Assembly: GCF_012726235.1 (NCBI RefSeq)
Contig: NZ_JAASAH010000002.1
Location: 558,001 to 622,000, forward strand
Source of the DNA: Streptomyces sp. HNM0574
GTDB lineage: Bacteria > Actinomycetota > Actinomycetes > Streptomycetales > Streptomycetaceae
DNA length: 64,000 nucleotides
Direction of reading: 5' to 3'
Positions 8,744-17,491 of the stretch are shown piece by piece. The translations under genes were made by a program, and so were the position numbers. A model generated the notes under the pieces. It searched no databases. It was not told where the DNA came from and saw nothing but the letters and a program-made list of their open reading frames with translations. Numbering within the stretch: position 1 is the stretch's first letter; each line of letters begins with the position of its first letter.

Positions 8744-9699
8744 ACGCCTGGTCCCCGGCGTCCCCCTGCACCACCACCCGCTGCCTGGGCCCCGACGCCG
8801 GCGGCGCGTCCCCGCGCGAAGTGCTGCGCCGGTACGCGGCGTTCGCCGCCACCGTCGCCGGCGTACTGGCCCGCCCGGGGCGCCTGGACACCGACCCCGT
8901 ACGCCTGAGCGCGGCGGCCCGCGCCGTCCTCGCAGCCCTCGCCGTCACCCTCGACGCCCCCGAGCCGCTTCCGGAACCCCGGGCCGCGGACGCGCCCGGC
9001 ACGCTGATCGTGGCGAACCACGTCTCGTGGCTGGACGTCGTCGCACTGCTCGCCGTCGCCCCGGCGCCGCTGCTGGCCAAGCGCGAGGTCGGCGACTGGC
9101 CGGTGGTCGGCCCGCTGGCCCGGCGCGCGGGCACCCGGTTCATCGACCGGGACGGGCTGCGCCGGCTGCCCCGCACCGTCGCCGATGTGACGGACCATCT
9201 GCGCACCGGCGCCCCGCTGGTGGTCTTCCCGCAGGGCACGACGTGGTGCTCGGCGCCCGGCGGCGCCTTCCGGAGGGCCACGTTCGAGGCGGCGCTGCGC
9301 GCGGGCGCCCCCGTCCGCCCCGTCGCCCTCGTCTACACCCGCGACGGGCGGCCGACCACGGCGCCCGCCTTCGTCGGCGACGACGCCTTCCTGCCGTCCC
9401 TGCACCGGGTGGCCCGGACGGAGGGGCTCACGGTGCACGTCCGTACGGGCCCGCTCCTGGCGGCCCCGCCGCCGGGCCCCGCGCCGCAGCGGCGCCGCGC
9501 CCTGGCCGCGGCGGCCCGGCAGGCGGTCGCGGAGGCCGCGGGCCGGGTACCCGTACGTTCCGGCGCGGCGGGTGCTGCCGTCCCAACGGGGCCTGCCGCG
9601 GCGGTGGTTCCGGTCCGGCGTCCGGTTCCGGGGACCGCGCCGGGGCTGGTTCGGGCGGCGCGCGCGGGCGGGCCGGAGCGGGGTGTGCGCGGGGTCTGA
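8740..9699 (+). CDS. PlsC/OlsA-type 1-acyl lipid O-acyltransferase
   Basis: A 319-residue protein starting at GTG 8740, which overlaps the preceding stop (GTGA) and implies translational coupling. The lysophosphatidate acyltransferase fold is shown by NHVSWLDVV (the catalytic NHxSxxD block), then [19 protein letters not shown] and FPQGTTW. The usual substrate-binding motif is F/P-E-G-T; here Glu is replaced by Gln. Together with the OlsB-like neighbour it would O-acylate lyso-ornithine lipid at the membrane. A general phosphatidate role is the alternative. The C-terminal ~60 residues are Ala/Pro-rich and look unstructured. Confidence 0.8.
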   Translation: MNAWSPASPCTTTRCLGPDAGGASPREVLRRYAAFAATVAGVLARPGRLDTDPVRLSAAARAVLAALAVTLDAPEPLPEPRAADAPGTLIVANHVSWLDVVALLAVAPAPLLAKREVGDWPVVGPLARRAGTRFIDRDGLRRLPRTVADVTDHLRTGAPLVVFPQGTTWCSAPGGAFRRATFEAALRAGAPVRPVALVYTRDGRPTTAPAFVGDDAFLPSLHRVARTEGLTVHVRTGPLLAAPPPGPAPQRRRALAAAARQAVAEAAGRVPVRSGAAGAAVPTGPAAAVVPVRRPVPGTAPGLVRAARAGGPERGVRGV

Positions 9700-9764
9700 G
9701 TTCACCCAGGCCGTCGGCGTGGCACCCCGCGTCGGCGCTGCGGCCCGTGGAATGGTGCGTCGGC

Positions 9765-11480
9765 ATGAGGGATGCCAGTAACGAGCAGACCGTCGCATCC
9801 GAATCCGGCACAGCGGCCGCCGACGCGGAATGGGCGCGGCGGCCGCGGCCCCACCGCGGCGGCCGGCTGGTCATCAGCTGGGTGACGTCCACCGATCACA
9901 AGACGATCGGCTCGATGTACATCATCACGTCGTTCGCGTTCTTCCTCATCGGCGGCGTGATGGCCCTGCTGATCCGCGCGGAACTCGCCCGCCCCGGAAT
10001 GCAGCTGATCTCCAACGAGCAGTTCAACCAGGCGTTCACCATGCACGGCACCATCATGCTGCTGGTGTTCGCGACGCCGCTCTTCAACGGATTCGCCAAC
10101 TGGATCATGCCGCTGCAGATCGGCTCCCCCGATGTGGCGTTCCCCCGGCTGAACATGCTGGGCTACTGGCTCTACCTTTTCGGCTCCCTCATGGTCGTCG
10201 GCTCCCTGCTGACCCCGCAGGGCGGCCCCGATTTCGGATGGACGGCGTACTCCCCGCTCAACAGCGCCGTCCGTTCCCCCGGCGTGGGAACAGACCTGTG
10301 GATCATGGGACTTGCGCTCTCCGGATTCGGCACGATTCTCTCGTCGGTCAACTTCCTGACGACGATCATCTGCCTCCGCGCCCCCGGCATGACGATGTTC
10401 CGGATGCCGATCTTCACCTGGAACGTGCTGCTCACCGGCGTGCTCGTGCTGCTGGCCTTCCCCGTCCTGGCCGCCGCGCTGTTCGCGCTGGAGGCCGACC
10501 GGAAATTCGGCTCCCAGGTCTACAACGCGGCCAACGGCGGTGGTCTGCTCTGGCAGCACCTGTTCTGGTTCTTCGGGCACCCCGAGGTCTACATCATCGC
10601 GCTGCCCTTCTTCGGCATCATCTCCGAAGTCATCCCCGTCTTCGCCAGAAAGCCCATCTTCGGCTACATCGGACTCGTCGGCGCGACCATCACCATCGCC
10701 GGACTTTCCGTCGTCGTCTGGGCGCACCACATGTTCGTGACGGGCGGGGTCCTGCTCCCGTTCTTCTCCCTGATGTCGTTCCTGATCGCCGTTCCGACGG
10801 GCGTCAAGTTCTTCAACTGGATCGGCACCATGTGGACCGGTTCGCTCTCCTTCGAGACGCCGATGCTGTGGTCGATCGGCTTTCTCGTCACCTTCCTCTT
10901 CGGCGGCCTGACGGGCGTCCTCATCGCGTCCCCGCCGCTCGATTTCCACGTGTCCGACACGTACTTCATCGTCGCGCACTTCCACTACACGGTCTTCGGA
11001 ACCGTGGTGTTCGCGATGTTCGCCGGGTTCTACTTCTGGTGGCCGAAATTCACCGGGAAAATGCTCGACGAACGGCTCGGCAAGACGCACTTCTGGACGC
11101 TCTTCACCGGATTCCACCTCACCTTCCTCGTCCAGCACTGGCTGGGCGCCGAGGGCATGCCCCGCCGGTACGCCGACTACCTCGCCGCCGACGGCTTCAC
11201 CGCGCTCAACACCGTCTCCACCTTCGGCTCGTTCCTGCTCGGCGCCTCGATGCTGCCGTTCCTCTACAACGTGTGGACGACGGCGAAGTACGGCACGCGC
11301 GTGCACGAGGACGACCCCTGGGGGTACGGGCGTTCGCTGGAGTGGGCCACCTCCTGCCCGCCCCCGCGCCACAACTTCACGGCCCTCCCCCGCATCCGCT
11401 CCGAGTCGCCGGCCTTCGACCACCGGCACCCCGGCATCGCGGAACTCGACCGCGCCCGGAACGCCCCCGTCGCCCCCTGA
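9765..11480 (+). CDS. ctaD: cytochrome c oxidase subunit I
   Basis: A 571-residue multi-span protein, normal length for aa3-type subunit I. It carries the expected ligands: His of [10 protein letters not shown] for heme a; [11 protein letters not shown] with the His of CuB and the Tyr cross-linked to it; WAHHMF with the two other CuB histidines; and [12 protein letters not shown] with the heme histidines. I use the ATG at 9765; an in-frame GTG at 9747 is possible and neither has a strong ribosome site. No other oxidase subunit genes adjoin it, so this is probably a second, stand-alone copy outside the main cta cluster. Its start of transcription is not obvious. Confidence 0.93.
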   Translation: MRDASNEQTVASESGTAAADAEWARRPRPHRGGRLVISWVTSTDHKTIGSMYIITSFAFFLIGGVMALLIRAELARPGMQLISNEQFNQAFTMHGTIMLLVFATPLFNGFANWIMPLQIGSPDVAFPRLNMLGYWLYLFGSLMVVGSLLTPQGGPDFGWTAYSPLNSAVRSPGVGTDLWIMGLALSGFGTILSSVNFLTTIICLRAPGMTMFRMPIFTWNVLLTGVLVLLAFPVLAAALFALEADRKFGSQVYNAANGGGLLWQHLFWFFGHPEVYIIALPFFGIISEVIPVFARKPIFGYIGLVGATITIAGLSVVVWAHHMFVTGGVLLPFFSLMSFLIAVPTGVKFFNWIGTMWTGSLSFETPMLWSIGFLVTFLFGGLTGVLIASPPLDFHVSDTYFIVAHFHYTVFGTVVFAMFAGFYFWWPKFTGKMLDERLGKTHFWTLFTGFHLTFLVQHWLGAEGMPRRYADYLAADGFTALNTVSTFGSFLLGASMLPFLYNVWTTAKYGTRVHEDDPWGYGRSLEWATSCPPPRHNFTALPRIRSESPAFDHRHPGIAELDRARNAPVAP

Positions 11481-11487
11481 CCCGGGC

Positions 11488-11870
11488 TCAGCCCTGCGGG
11501 GAGGCCGGCGTCATCAGCTTCCCCGGGTCCGGGAACGGGGCGAAGCCCGCCTTCTCGTACCCCGTGCGCGTCCAGCGTCGACAGCGGCACCCGCTTGAGC
11601 CGGTACGGCGCGCGCGTGTCCCGCACGACCTGCGCCACCCACGACCCGAGGCCCGCGCCGCGGTGCCCGCGGGCGATGCTGACGTCGCAGAGCCAGGCGA
11701 AGGTCGCGTGGCCGGTGACCACCCGGGCGTATCCCACCTGGGCGGCCGCCGCGTCGTAGACCCCGAAGTTGAGCGACGCGGCGGCCGCCCGTTCGGCCGT
11801 CCCGCGGCTGCGGCCGACGGCCCGGAAGGCGTCCGTCGACAGCCGGTTGCGCCGGGATGGTGGCCGGGCC
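11488..11870 (-). pseudogene. decayed GNAT N-acetyltransferase
   Basis: Read on the minus strand, a GNAT sequence is recognisable from LSTDAF (near 11850) through NFGVYDA, QVGYARVVTGHATFAWLCDV and RGAGLG to LSTLDAHG. At about 11563-11567 the frame breaks: the expected continuation YEKAGFAPFPDPGKLM is in another frame, ending at the stop at 11488. Relatives as I remember them read DAHG-x-YEKxGF, so the change is best explained as loss of two bases. No start codon lies in frame before LSTDAF, and the region that should hold the first ~20 residues is next to the stop of the TSUP gene, so the 5' end also seems lost. Sequencing error at the GGGG run is the alternative for the frameshift only. Confidence 0.75.
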
Positions 11871-11882
11871 GCCCGGCGGCGC

Positions 11883-12659
11883 TCAGCTGTGGAAGGCCAG
11901 GTACGGGGCGAGGGCGAGAAGGGTGGCGGCCAGGGCGTACTTGAGGTGGCGGACGGGGACGGCGTGGGCGATGCGCCAGCCGATGAACACGCCCGCCAGC
12001 TCCGGTACGCCGACGATCAGCGCGAGCATCCAGTCGACGGAGCCGTGCCACGCGTACCCGAGCGTGCCCACGCTCGCGATCACGACGGACTGCGCCTGCG
12101 CGGCGGCCAGCGCGGGCAGCAGCGGCAGCCCGCAGAGGACCAGCAGCGGGACGCTCAGCATCGGGCCGCCCAGCCCGAACAGCCCCGCGGCGACCGAGAC
12201 GGTGAGGCCGACCGCCCCCGCCGTCAGCGGCCCGGGCTCCCGGCCCCCGTCCGCCGCCGCGTCCCGACGGGCGATGCGCCGCTCGCGGAGCAGCACCAGC
12301 AGGCCCGTGACGGCGACCGCGGCGGCGAGCAGCAGCCCGAACACCCGGCCGCTGACAGCGGTGTTGAACTGCACGCCCAGCGGCGTACCCACCAGCGCCG
12401 TGCCCGCGAGGACGAGGGCGGTGCGGCGCGTGGCCGGCTCGCGCAGCTGGCCCGAGCGGACGTAGACCCCCGTGCCCGCGATGCCGGTGGCGACGTGGGT
12501 GACGATCGCGGTGCCCGCGACGCCCGCCGGGGAGAGGCCCGTGAGCAGGAACATCCCCATCGTCGGCAGGACGCCGCCGGGGCCGACGGCGGTAATGCCG
12601 ATGCCCCCGGCGAGCCCGAACAGGGCCAGCAGCACCAGCACGACCGGCTCGCTGTCCAT
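11883..12659 (-). CDS. TSUP family sulfite exporter/permease-like membrane protein
   Basis: A 258-residue membrane protein starting at ATG 12659 with GGAG five bases upstream; GTG 12662 is an alternative. It has eight or so hydrophobic segments with the TauE/SafE features FGLAGGIGITAVGPGGVLPT near the N-terminus and GLFGLGGPMLSVPLLV after the mid-point, the duplicated half-motifs of the family. TSUP proteins move small organosulfur or carboxylate anions such as sulfite, sulfoacetate or taurine breakdown products. The upstream GntR regulator overlaps its start, so transport is probably under that regulator's control. The substrate cannot be read from the sequence. Confidence 0.85.
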   Translation of the reverse strand: MDSEPVVLVLLALFGLAGGIGITAVGPGGVLPTMGMFLLTGLSPAGVAGTAIVTHVATGIAGTGVYVRSGQLREPATRRTALVLAGTALVGTPLGVQFNTAVSGRVFGLLLAAAVAVTGLLVLLRERRIARRDAAADGGREPGPLTAGAVGLTVSVAAGLFGLGGPMLSVPLLVLCGLPLLPALAAAQAQSVVIASVGTLGYAWHGSVDWMLALIVGVPELAGVFIGWRIAHAVPVRHLKYALAATLLALAPYLAFHS

Positions 12660-13501
12660 CACCGCTCCTCTTCCGCGCCCGCCCGGCCCGTCCTGTCCGC
12701 GGTGGCCGTGGCGGAGCCGCGGGGCAGGAAGGCGTGCAGGGCGAGCCGGTCGGCCCGTACGCGCAGGGACTCGGCGTCGACGGGGCGGCCGTCGGGCAGC
12801 CGCGTCAGCCGGTCGATGGCGAACACGGCCGCGCCGTCGGCGATGCCGAGCAGCGCGGCGGTGTCCGCGTCGGCGTTGACGGCGTGGACGGTGACCTCGG
12901 CGCTGCCGAGCGGCCCTCCGGTGGTCTCCTCGATGAGCGCGAAGACGTCGCGGTGGGCGAGGTCGGCGTCGAGGAGGGGGCGGCCGATGTCCGGTGCGAG
13001 CCAGGTGGTGTCGACGGACAGCGGTTCGCCGCCGAGCCGGCGGAGCCGTTCCAGGTAGACGGCCTCCGTGCCCTCGGCCAGACCGAGCCGCTCGGCGATG
13101 ACGCCGGGCGGGCGGGCGACGATCCGGGCCGCGCGCACCTCGTTGGTGACGGCGCCGTAGCCGGTGAGGGTTTCGGCGAGCCCCGTCAGACGGTCCAGCC
13201 CGTGCCCGTACTTGGGTGTGACGATGGTGGTGCCGATGCCGCGCCGGCGGGCGACCAGCCCCTCGTCGCGGAGCAGGCCGAGCGCCTCCCGTACCGCGTT
13301 GCGCGAGGCGCCGAGGCGTCGGCCGAGCTCGCGCTCGTCGGGCAGGGTGCCCTCCGGGAAGGCGCCGGAGACGACCTGCTGCCGCAGTACGTCCGCGACC
13401 TGCCGGGCCCGCTCGGCCCTCGGCCAGGACGAGACCCAGCGGCCCCGCTCCCCCGCGGAGTCGTCCCCCGTATCGCTCCCGTGGTGACCGTGCTCGCCCA
13501 T
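12659..13501 (-). CDS. GntR family transcriptional regulator (HutC/UTRA type)
   Basis: A 280-residue regulator; the ATG at 13501 has GAGAGG upstream. Residues ~30-95 are the winged helix with LPDERELGRRLGASRNAVREAL. Residues ~110-265 have the UTRA ligand-binding pattern (EAVYLERLRRLGGEPLSVDTTWL, then VFAIDRLTRLPDGRPVDAESL). UTRA regulators sense small carboxylates, sugars or amino acids. It is translationally coupled to a TSUP transporter gene, and tandem TTACGCCA repeats lie 77-95 bases upstream of its start, so autoregulation of a two-gene transport operon is the likely arrangement. Confidence 0.9.
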   Translation of the reverse strand: MGEHGHHGSDTGDDSAGERGRWVSSWPRAERARQVADVLRQQVVSGAFPEGTLPDERELGRRLGASRNAVREALGLLRDEGLVARRRGIGTTIVTPKYGHGLDRLTGLAETLTGYGAVTNEVRAARIVARPPGVIAERLGLAEGTEAVYLERLRRLGGEPLSVDTTWLAPDIGRPLLDADLAHRDVFALIEETTGGPLGSAEVTVHAVNADADTAALLGIADGAAVFAIDRLTRLPDGRPVDAESLRVRADRLALHAFLPRGSATATADRTGRAGAEEER

Positions 13502-13577
13502 CGATCCGCCTCTCCCAGCCGGTTCCGGCGGGCGGCTGGACCGCCCGGCCCGTCCCCGGAACGGTAGCGGCCCAGCA

Positions 13578-13596
13578 TTACGCCAGAGTTACGCCA
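13578..13596. repeat. tandem TTACGCCA direct repeat upstream of the GntR gene
   Basis: Two identical 8-mers (TTACGCCA at 13578-13585 and 13589-13596) are separated by three bases, giving an 11-bp period that puts them on one DNA face. Position suggests a promoter-proximal regulator site. Confidence 0.5.
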
Positions 13597-13707
13597 CACC
13601 TCCTGACCTGCGCAAACGCTTGACCAGCCCGGATGCCCCCACCCCGCGGCACAACGCTGGAGCTCCGCCGCCCCGGCGGCCCCGCCCCCCCCGGTGACCG
13701 CCCGGGG

Positions 13708-14538
13708 TCAGTTGAGGGTGTCCGGGTCCGGGCCGGTGCGCATGCCGCTGTCGAGGGCGGCCACGGCGTCCATGTCGGCCTGCGTGAGGGCGAAGCCGAA
13801 GACGTCGAGGTTCTGCCGGATGCGCTCCGGGGTCACGGACTTGGGGATGACGATCGTGCCCTCCTGGAGGTGCCATCGGAGCACCACCTGGGCCGGGGTC
13901 TTGCCGTGCCGCTCGGCGATGCCCGCAATCGCCTCGTCCTTCAGCAGGGCGCCCTGCGCCAGCGGGCTCCACGCCTCGGTGGCGATGCCGTGCTCCGCGT
14001 GGAAGGCGCGCAACTCCCGCTGCTGGAGCCCCGGGTGGAGCTCCACCTGGTTGAGCACCGGGACGATTCCGGTGTGGTCCAGGAGCCTGCGCAGGTGCGC
14101 GGGCTGGAAGTTGGAGACGCCGATCGCCCTGGTCCGGCCGTCGGCCAGCAGCTTCTCCATGGCCCGGTAGGTGTCGAGGTACCGGTCACGGGCCGGGGTG
14201 GGCCAGTGGATGAGGTACAGGTCGACGTACTCCAGGCCCAGCTTCTCCAGCGAGGCGTCGAAGGCGGCGAGGGTCGCGTCGCACCCCTGGTCGTCGTTCC
14301 ACAGCTTCGTGGTGACGAAGAGCTCCTCGCGGGGGACGCCGGAGGAGGCCAGGGCGCGGCCGACACCCGCCTCGTTGCCGTAGACGGCGGCGGTATCGAT
14401 GCTGCGGTACCCGGACTCCAAGGCCGTGCCGACCGCGGCGGTGGTCTCCTCGTCCGGGACCTGGAAGACCCCGAAACCGAGCTGCGGAATGGTGACGCCG
14501 TTGTTGAGGGTGACGTTCGGGACGGGGGTGGTGCTCAT
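13708..14538 (-). CDS. aldo/keto reductase (AKR5-like)
   Basis: A 276-residue NADPH-dependent reductase of normal family length. The catalytic tetrad is visible: Asp in YRSIDTAAVYGNE, the Tyr of the same block, Lys in VTTKLWNDD and His in LIHWPTP. The cofactor-binding end IPKSVTPERIRQNLDVF is also present. Enzymes of this branch (2,5-diketo-gluconate reductase type) reduce aldehydes and ketones broadly; the true substrate is unknown. It stands alone, between a divergent-looking GntR upstream region and the MFS gene, which lies upstream on the same strand about 80 bases away and might be co-transcribed with it. Confidence 0.92.
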   Translation of the reverse strand: MSTTPVPNVTLNNGVTIPQLGFGVFQVPDEETTAAVGTALESGYRSIDTAAVYGNEAGVGRALASSGVPREELFVTTKLWNDDQGCDATLAAFDASLEKLGLEYVDLYLIHWPTPARDRYLDTYRAMEKLLADGRTRAIGVSNFQPAHLRRLLDHTGIVPVLNQVELHPGLQQRELRAFHAEHGIATEAWSPLAQGALLKDEAIAGIAERHGKTPAQVVLRWHLQEGTIVIPKSVTPERIRQNLDVFGFALTQADMDAVAALDSGMRTGPDPDTLN

Positions 14539-14619
14539 GCTGTCTGTGCTCTTTCTCTCGTGTGCACGCTCGGCCGGGAGGGCCGGACGCGGATGCCTGG
14601 GCGGCCTGGGGCGGAACGG

Positions 14620-15849
14620 TCAGCTGCCGGAGGTGACGCCGGCCGTGACCCCGCCCGCGTCCGGGTCTGCGGCCCCGGAACCCGTGACGACACGGCTCCC
14701 CCGGGAGGCGCCGCGCTCCAGCGCTGCGGAGAACAGGGCGAGGACGAGCGCGGAGGCCGCCAGCGCGGCCCCGATCCAGTTGGGCGAGGTGTAGCCGAGG
14801 TCGGCGGCGATGACGAGACCGCCGAGCCAGGCGGCCAGCGCGTTGCCGAGGTTGAAGGCGCCGATGTTCAGGGCGGAGGCGAGCGTCGGGGCACCCGCGG
14901 CCTGGTCGAGGACCCGCTTCTGGAGCGGCGGCACCGTGGCGAAGCCGAGCGCTCCGATCAGGAAGACGGTGACGGCGGCGGCGGTCTTGTCGTGTGCGGT
15001 GACGGTGAAGGCGGCCAGCACGACCGTCAGCGAGCCGAGCGCGACGAACAGCATCGGCATCAGCCTGCGGTCGGCGAAGCGCCCGCCCGTGAGGTTGCCG
15101 AGGACCATGCCGAGGCCGAACAGGACCAGCAGCCAGGTGACCGAGGAGCCCGCGTACCCGGCGACGTCCGTCATCATCGGCGCGATGTAGGTGATCGCCG
15201 CGAAGACGCCGCCGAAGCCGAGCACCGTCATCGCCATGGCCAGGACGACCTGGACGTTCCGGAGGGCCGCCAGTTCGTGGCGCAGCCGGACGCCCTCCGG
15301 CTTCGGCACCTCCGGCACGAGCCGGGCGATGCCGGCCAGGCCGACCACACCGAGCGCCGCGACGATGAAGAACGTGGCCCGCCAGCCCGCCGCCTGGCCG
15401 ACGAAGGTGCCCAGCGGGACCCCGACGACGTTGGCGACCGTCAGGCCGGTGAACATCATCGATATCGCGGCCGCCTTCTTCTGCGGCGCGACCAGCTCGG
15501 CCGCGACGACCGAGCCGATGCCGAAGAACGCGCCGTGCGCCAGCGAGGCGACGACCCGTCCGGCGAGCATGACGCCGAAGGCGGGGGCGAGCGCGGAGAG
15601 CAGATTGCCCGCGATGAACAGCCCCATCAGGAGCATCAGCATCCGCTTGCGGGAGATCTTGGTGCCCAGGACCGTCATGAGCGGCGCACCGGCCATGACG
15701 CCGAGCGCGTACCCCGTGACGAGGAATCCGGCGGTCGGCACCGACACGTCGAAGCTCGCGGCGACCTCGGGCAGCAGGCCCATGATCACGAACTCGGTGG
15801 TGCCGATCCCGAAGGCCCCGATGGCGAGGGCCAGGAGCGCGAGAGGCAT
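14620..15849 (-). CDS. MFS transporter, DHA1 drug/arabinose efflux type
   Basis: A 409-residue, twelve-helix transporter. The frame is open further upstream, but the start is the ATG at 15849, where the sequence MPLALLALAIGAFGIGTTEF matches the usual N-terminus of this family and a GAAGG lies upstream. The loop 2-3 signature appears as GRVVASLAHGAFFGIG. Close relatives (AraJ/Cmr-like) export sugars, chloramphenicol or other drugs by proton antiport. The divergent MarR gene 160 bases away, with AT-rich repeats between, indicates MarR repression relieved by a pump substrate. Confidence 0.88.
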   Translation of the reverse strand: MPLALLALAIGAFGIGTTEFVIMGLLPEVAASFDVSVPTAGFLVTGYALGVMAGAPLMTVLGTKISRKRMLMLLMGLFIAGNLLSALAPAFGVMLAGRVVASLAHGAFFGIGSVVAAELVAPQKKAAAISMMFTGLTVANVVGVPLGTFVGQAAGWRATFFIVAALGVVGLAGIARLVPEVPKPEGVRLRHELAALRNVQVVLAMAMTVLGFGGVFAAITYIAPMMTDVAGYAGSSVTWLLVLFGLGMVLGNLTGGRFADRRLMPMLFVALGSLTVVLAAFTVTAHDKTAAAVTVFLIGALGFATVPPLQKRVLDQAAGAPTLASALNIGAFNLGNALAAWLGGLVIAADLGYTSPNWIGAALAASALVLALFSAALERGASRGSRVVTGSGAADPDAGGVTAGVTSGS

Positions 15850-15900
15850 GAGGGGTTGACCTTCCCGGACGGGTGCAGTGGCGCGTAGCGTGCGTTCACA

Positions 15901-15927
15901 ATAATTGCAGACGCGCGATAATGGCAA
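15901..15927. promoter_or_regulatory. AT-rich repeat region between MFS and MarR genes
   Basis: In this very GC-rich window the divergent spacer holds ATAATTGC (15901-15908) and ATAATGGC (15918-15925), a near-perfect direct repeat with 17-bp period; TTGC and GCAA (15905-15908, 15924-15927) are also inverted. It is the obvious place for MarR binding and for one or both promoters. Confidence 0.45.
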
Positions 15928-16008
15928 GCGCCGGATTTTCGTGTGTGCGTCGTACCATGGAGACCCGGACCCGGCGCCGACGCCGCGGCGCACCCAAGGA
16001 GGCCCTGA

Positions 16009-16485
16009 ATGACTGCCACGGACCCGGCCATGACCGCCCTCGCGCAGAGCTGGTGCGCCCTGTCGTTGCTGCACAGCAGGATCGAGCAGCACCTGGAGCG
16101 GGAGCTGCAGAAGCACCACGGCCTGAGCGTCCGCGAGTACTCCCTGCTGGACGTGCTGAGCAGGCAGCACGACGGCGAGGGCGGACACCTGCAGATGAAG
16201 CAGGTGGCCGACGCCGTCGTGCTCAGCCAGTCCGCCACGACCCGGCTCGTCACCCGGCTCGAGGACCGCGGCCTGCTGGTGCGCTATCTGTGCCCCACCG
16301 ACCGGCGCGGGATCTACACCAACGTCAGCGAGGCCGGGATGCGGCTGCTGGAGGAGTCCAGGCCGACGAACAACGAGGCGCTGCGCGGGGCGCTGGACGA
16401 CGCCGCCGAGGTCCCCGAGCTCGCCCCGCTGGTCAGCACCGTCGAGACGCTCCAGGCCGAGTCCCCCGCAGCCACCTCCGACTGA
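16009..16485 (+). CDS. MarR family transcriptional regulator
   Basis: A 158-residue winged-helix regulator; the ATG at 16009 follows a strong AAGGAGG. The recognition region is LQMKQVADAVVLSQSATTRLVTRLEDRGLLVR and the wing contains CPTDRRGIYTNVSEAG, both standard. It should bind as a dimer between itself and the divergent MFS pump gene, repressing both until a ligand is present. A strong GC hairpin ends the unit. Confidence 0.93.
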   Translation: MTATDPAMTALAQSWCALSLLHSRIEQHLERELQKHHGLSVREYSLLDVLSRQHDGEGGHLQMKQVADAVVLSQSATTRLVTRLEDRGLLVRYLCPTDRRGIYTNVSEAGMRLLEESRPTNNEALRGALDDAAEVPELAPLVSTVETLQAESPAATSD

Positions 16486-16505
16486 CCCGGGCAGCACACA
16501 CGAAA

Positions 16506-16532
16506 GGCGGGCGGGGCCGTGGCCCGCCCGCC
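16506..16532. terminator. bidirectional terminator between marR and the HTH/membrane pair
   Basis: GGCGGGCGGG and CCCGCCCGCC form a perfect 10-bp stem with a 7-base loop, between two convergent genes ending at 16485 and 16558. Confidence 0.75.
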
Positions 16533-16557
16533 TCGTCGTACCGTCGTCCCGCGTCCG

Positions 16558-17106
16558 CTATCCGGCGTCGTCGAACTCCTCGTCACCGGCGTGCAGTTCT
16601 GCGTCCGGCGCGGCGCGCAGGGCCGCGATCCACAGCGGCGCCAGCCAGTGCAGCACCAGCAGCGCGAAGGCCGCCGCACCCAGCGGCGCGAGCATCCCGT
16701 CCGCCGTGAGGCCCGCGAGGCCGGCGGCCCAGAGGCCGGCCAGGGCGAGGAGCATCCCCCGCAGCGTCAGCCGGTGGGCCCGGGTGTAGACCTCGCCGCG
16801 CTCGGCGAGCTGGCGCTCGTCGAGCATCCGGGAGCGCAGCTCCAGCAGGCCGCGGGTGCTCGCGTTGAGCACGCCCGTGACGGGAATCCAGGCGACCATC
16901 GGCGCCAGCAGCGCGGCGAGCCACCAGCGCCCCTCGGTGACGAACAGCGCGACGAACCCGGTGACCATCACCGCCGTCAGCGCGATGTGCGCGACGACGA
17001 GGGCACGGCGCCTGCCGCGGGTGGCGTGGACCTTGGTGACGCGCGGATCGTTCATGGTGCCGAACATCCAGCGGTCGTAACGCGTGGGCTGCGCGGTCGA
17101 GTTCAT
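16558..17106 (-). CDS. four-helix membrane protein partnered with an HTH regulator
   Basis: A 182-residue protein with a basic N-terminal ~35 residues, two helices near 37-80 (VAHIALTAVMVTGFVALFV and WWLAALLAPMVAWIPVTGVL), a polar loop containing RSRMLDERQLAERGEVYTRAHR, and two more helices. It begins inside the stop of the upstream HTH gene (ATGA). Membrane proteins that follow a short Cro/CI-type regulator like this are common in actinobacteria, but their function is not known to me. Confidence 0.75.
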   Translation of the reverse strand: MNSTAQPTRYDRWMFGTMNDPRVTKVHATRGRRRALVVAHIALTAVMVTGFVALFVTEGRWWLAALLAPMVAWIPVTGVLNASTRGLLELRSRMLDERQLAERGEVYTRAHRLTLRGMLLALAGLWAAGLAGLTADGMLAPLGAAAFALLVLHWLAPLWIAALRAAPDAELHAGDEEFDDAG

Positions 17107-17366
17107 CGTGTCCTCCCCGTGGACGGCCTGGTTCCGTAGACCTCGTCGGTGAGCGAGGGGAAGGGCTCCAGCGAGAAGAGCGCCTCCACCGGCAGCGCGA
17201 AGTGCGCCGCGATCCGCAGGGCCAGGTCGAGGCTGGGGTTGTACTGGCCGCGCTCGATGTAGCCGATGGTCTGGTAATGCACGCCCACCGCCTCCGCCAG
17301 GCGCTGACGGCTCACCTTCCGCTCCGCCCGCACCACGGCCAACCTGTTGTGCACCTGCTCGCTCAT
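17103..17366 (-). CDS. small XRE/Cro-CI helix-turn-helix regulator
   Basis: An 87-residue protein, nearly all of it one helix-turn-helix domain (VSRQRLAEAVGVHYQTIGYIERGQYNPS followed by LALRIAAHFALPVEALF). This is the YozG/Xre-like class that usually controls the adjacent membrane-protein gene, here coupled by a 4-bp overlap. The unusually AT-rich stretch just upstream of the start (17366-17386, with TTATAC and the palindrome AGTACT on the minus strand) is the probable promoter-operator. Confidence 0.88.
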   Translation of the reverse strand: MSEQVHNRLAVVRAERKVSRQRLAEAVGVHYQTIGYIERGQYNPSLDLALRIAAHFALPVEALFSLEPFPSLTDEVYGTRPSTGRTR

Positions 17367-17431
17367 GTATAAGAAGTACTACATTCGAGAGCAGGTTGGC
17401 AACGCAGGGGGCAGCGGCCAGGGAACAAAAA

Positions 17432-17469
17432 ACCGCGCCGCCCCTCCCCGAAGGGAGCGGCGGCGCGGT
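17432..17469 (-). terminator. intrinsic terminator of guaA
   Basis: On the minus strand the stem ACCGCGCCGCC/GGCGGCGCGGT, with inner CTCCC-cgaa-GGGAG, is followed by a run of six T residues. It lies 23-60 bases after the guaA stop. Confidence 0.9.
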
Positions 17470-17491
17470 ACGCCTCAGGAGGACCCGGCGG

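Noticed and set aside
9702..11429. 575-residue open frame antisense to ctaD
   Set aside because: Asp/Glu/His/Arg-rich composition typical of complement reading, and ctaD on the other strand has all its metal ligands.
14620..16497. MFS frame extending 200 residues upstream into the MarR gene
   Set aside because: The upstream part reads antisense to MarR; the conserved MFS N-terminus starts at 15849.
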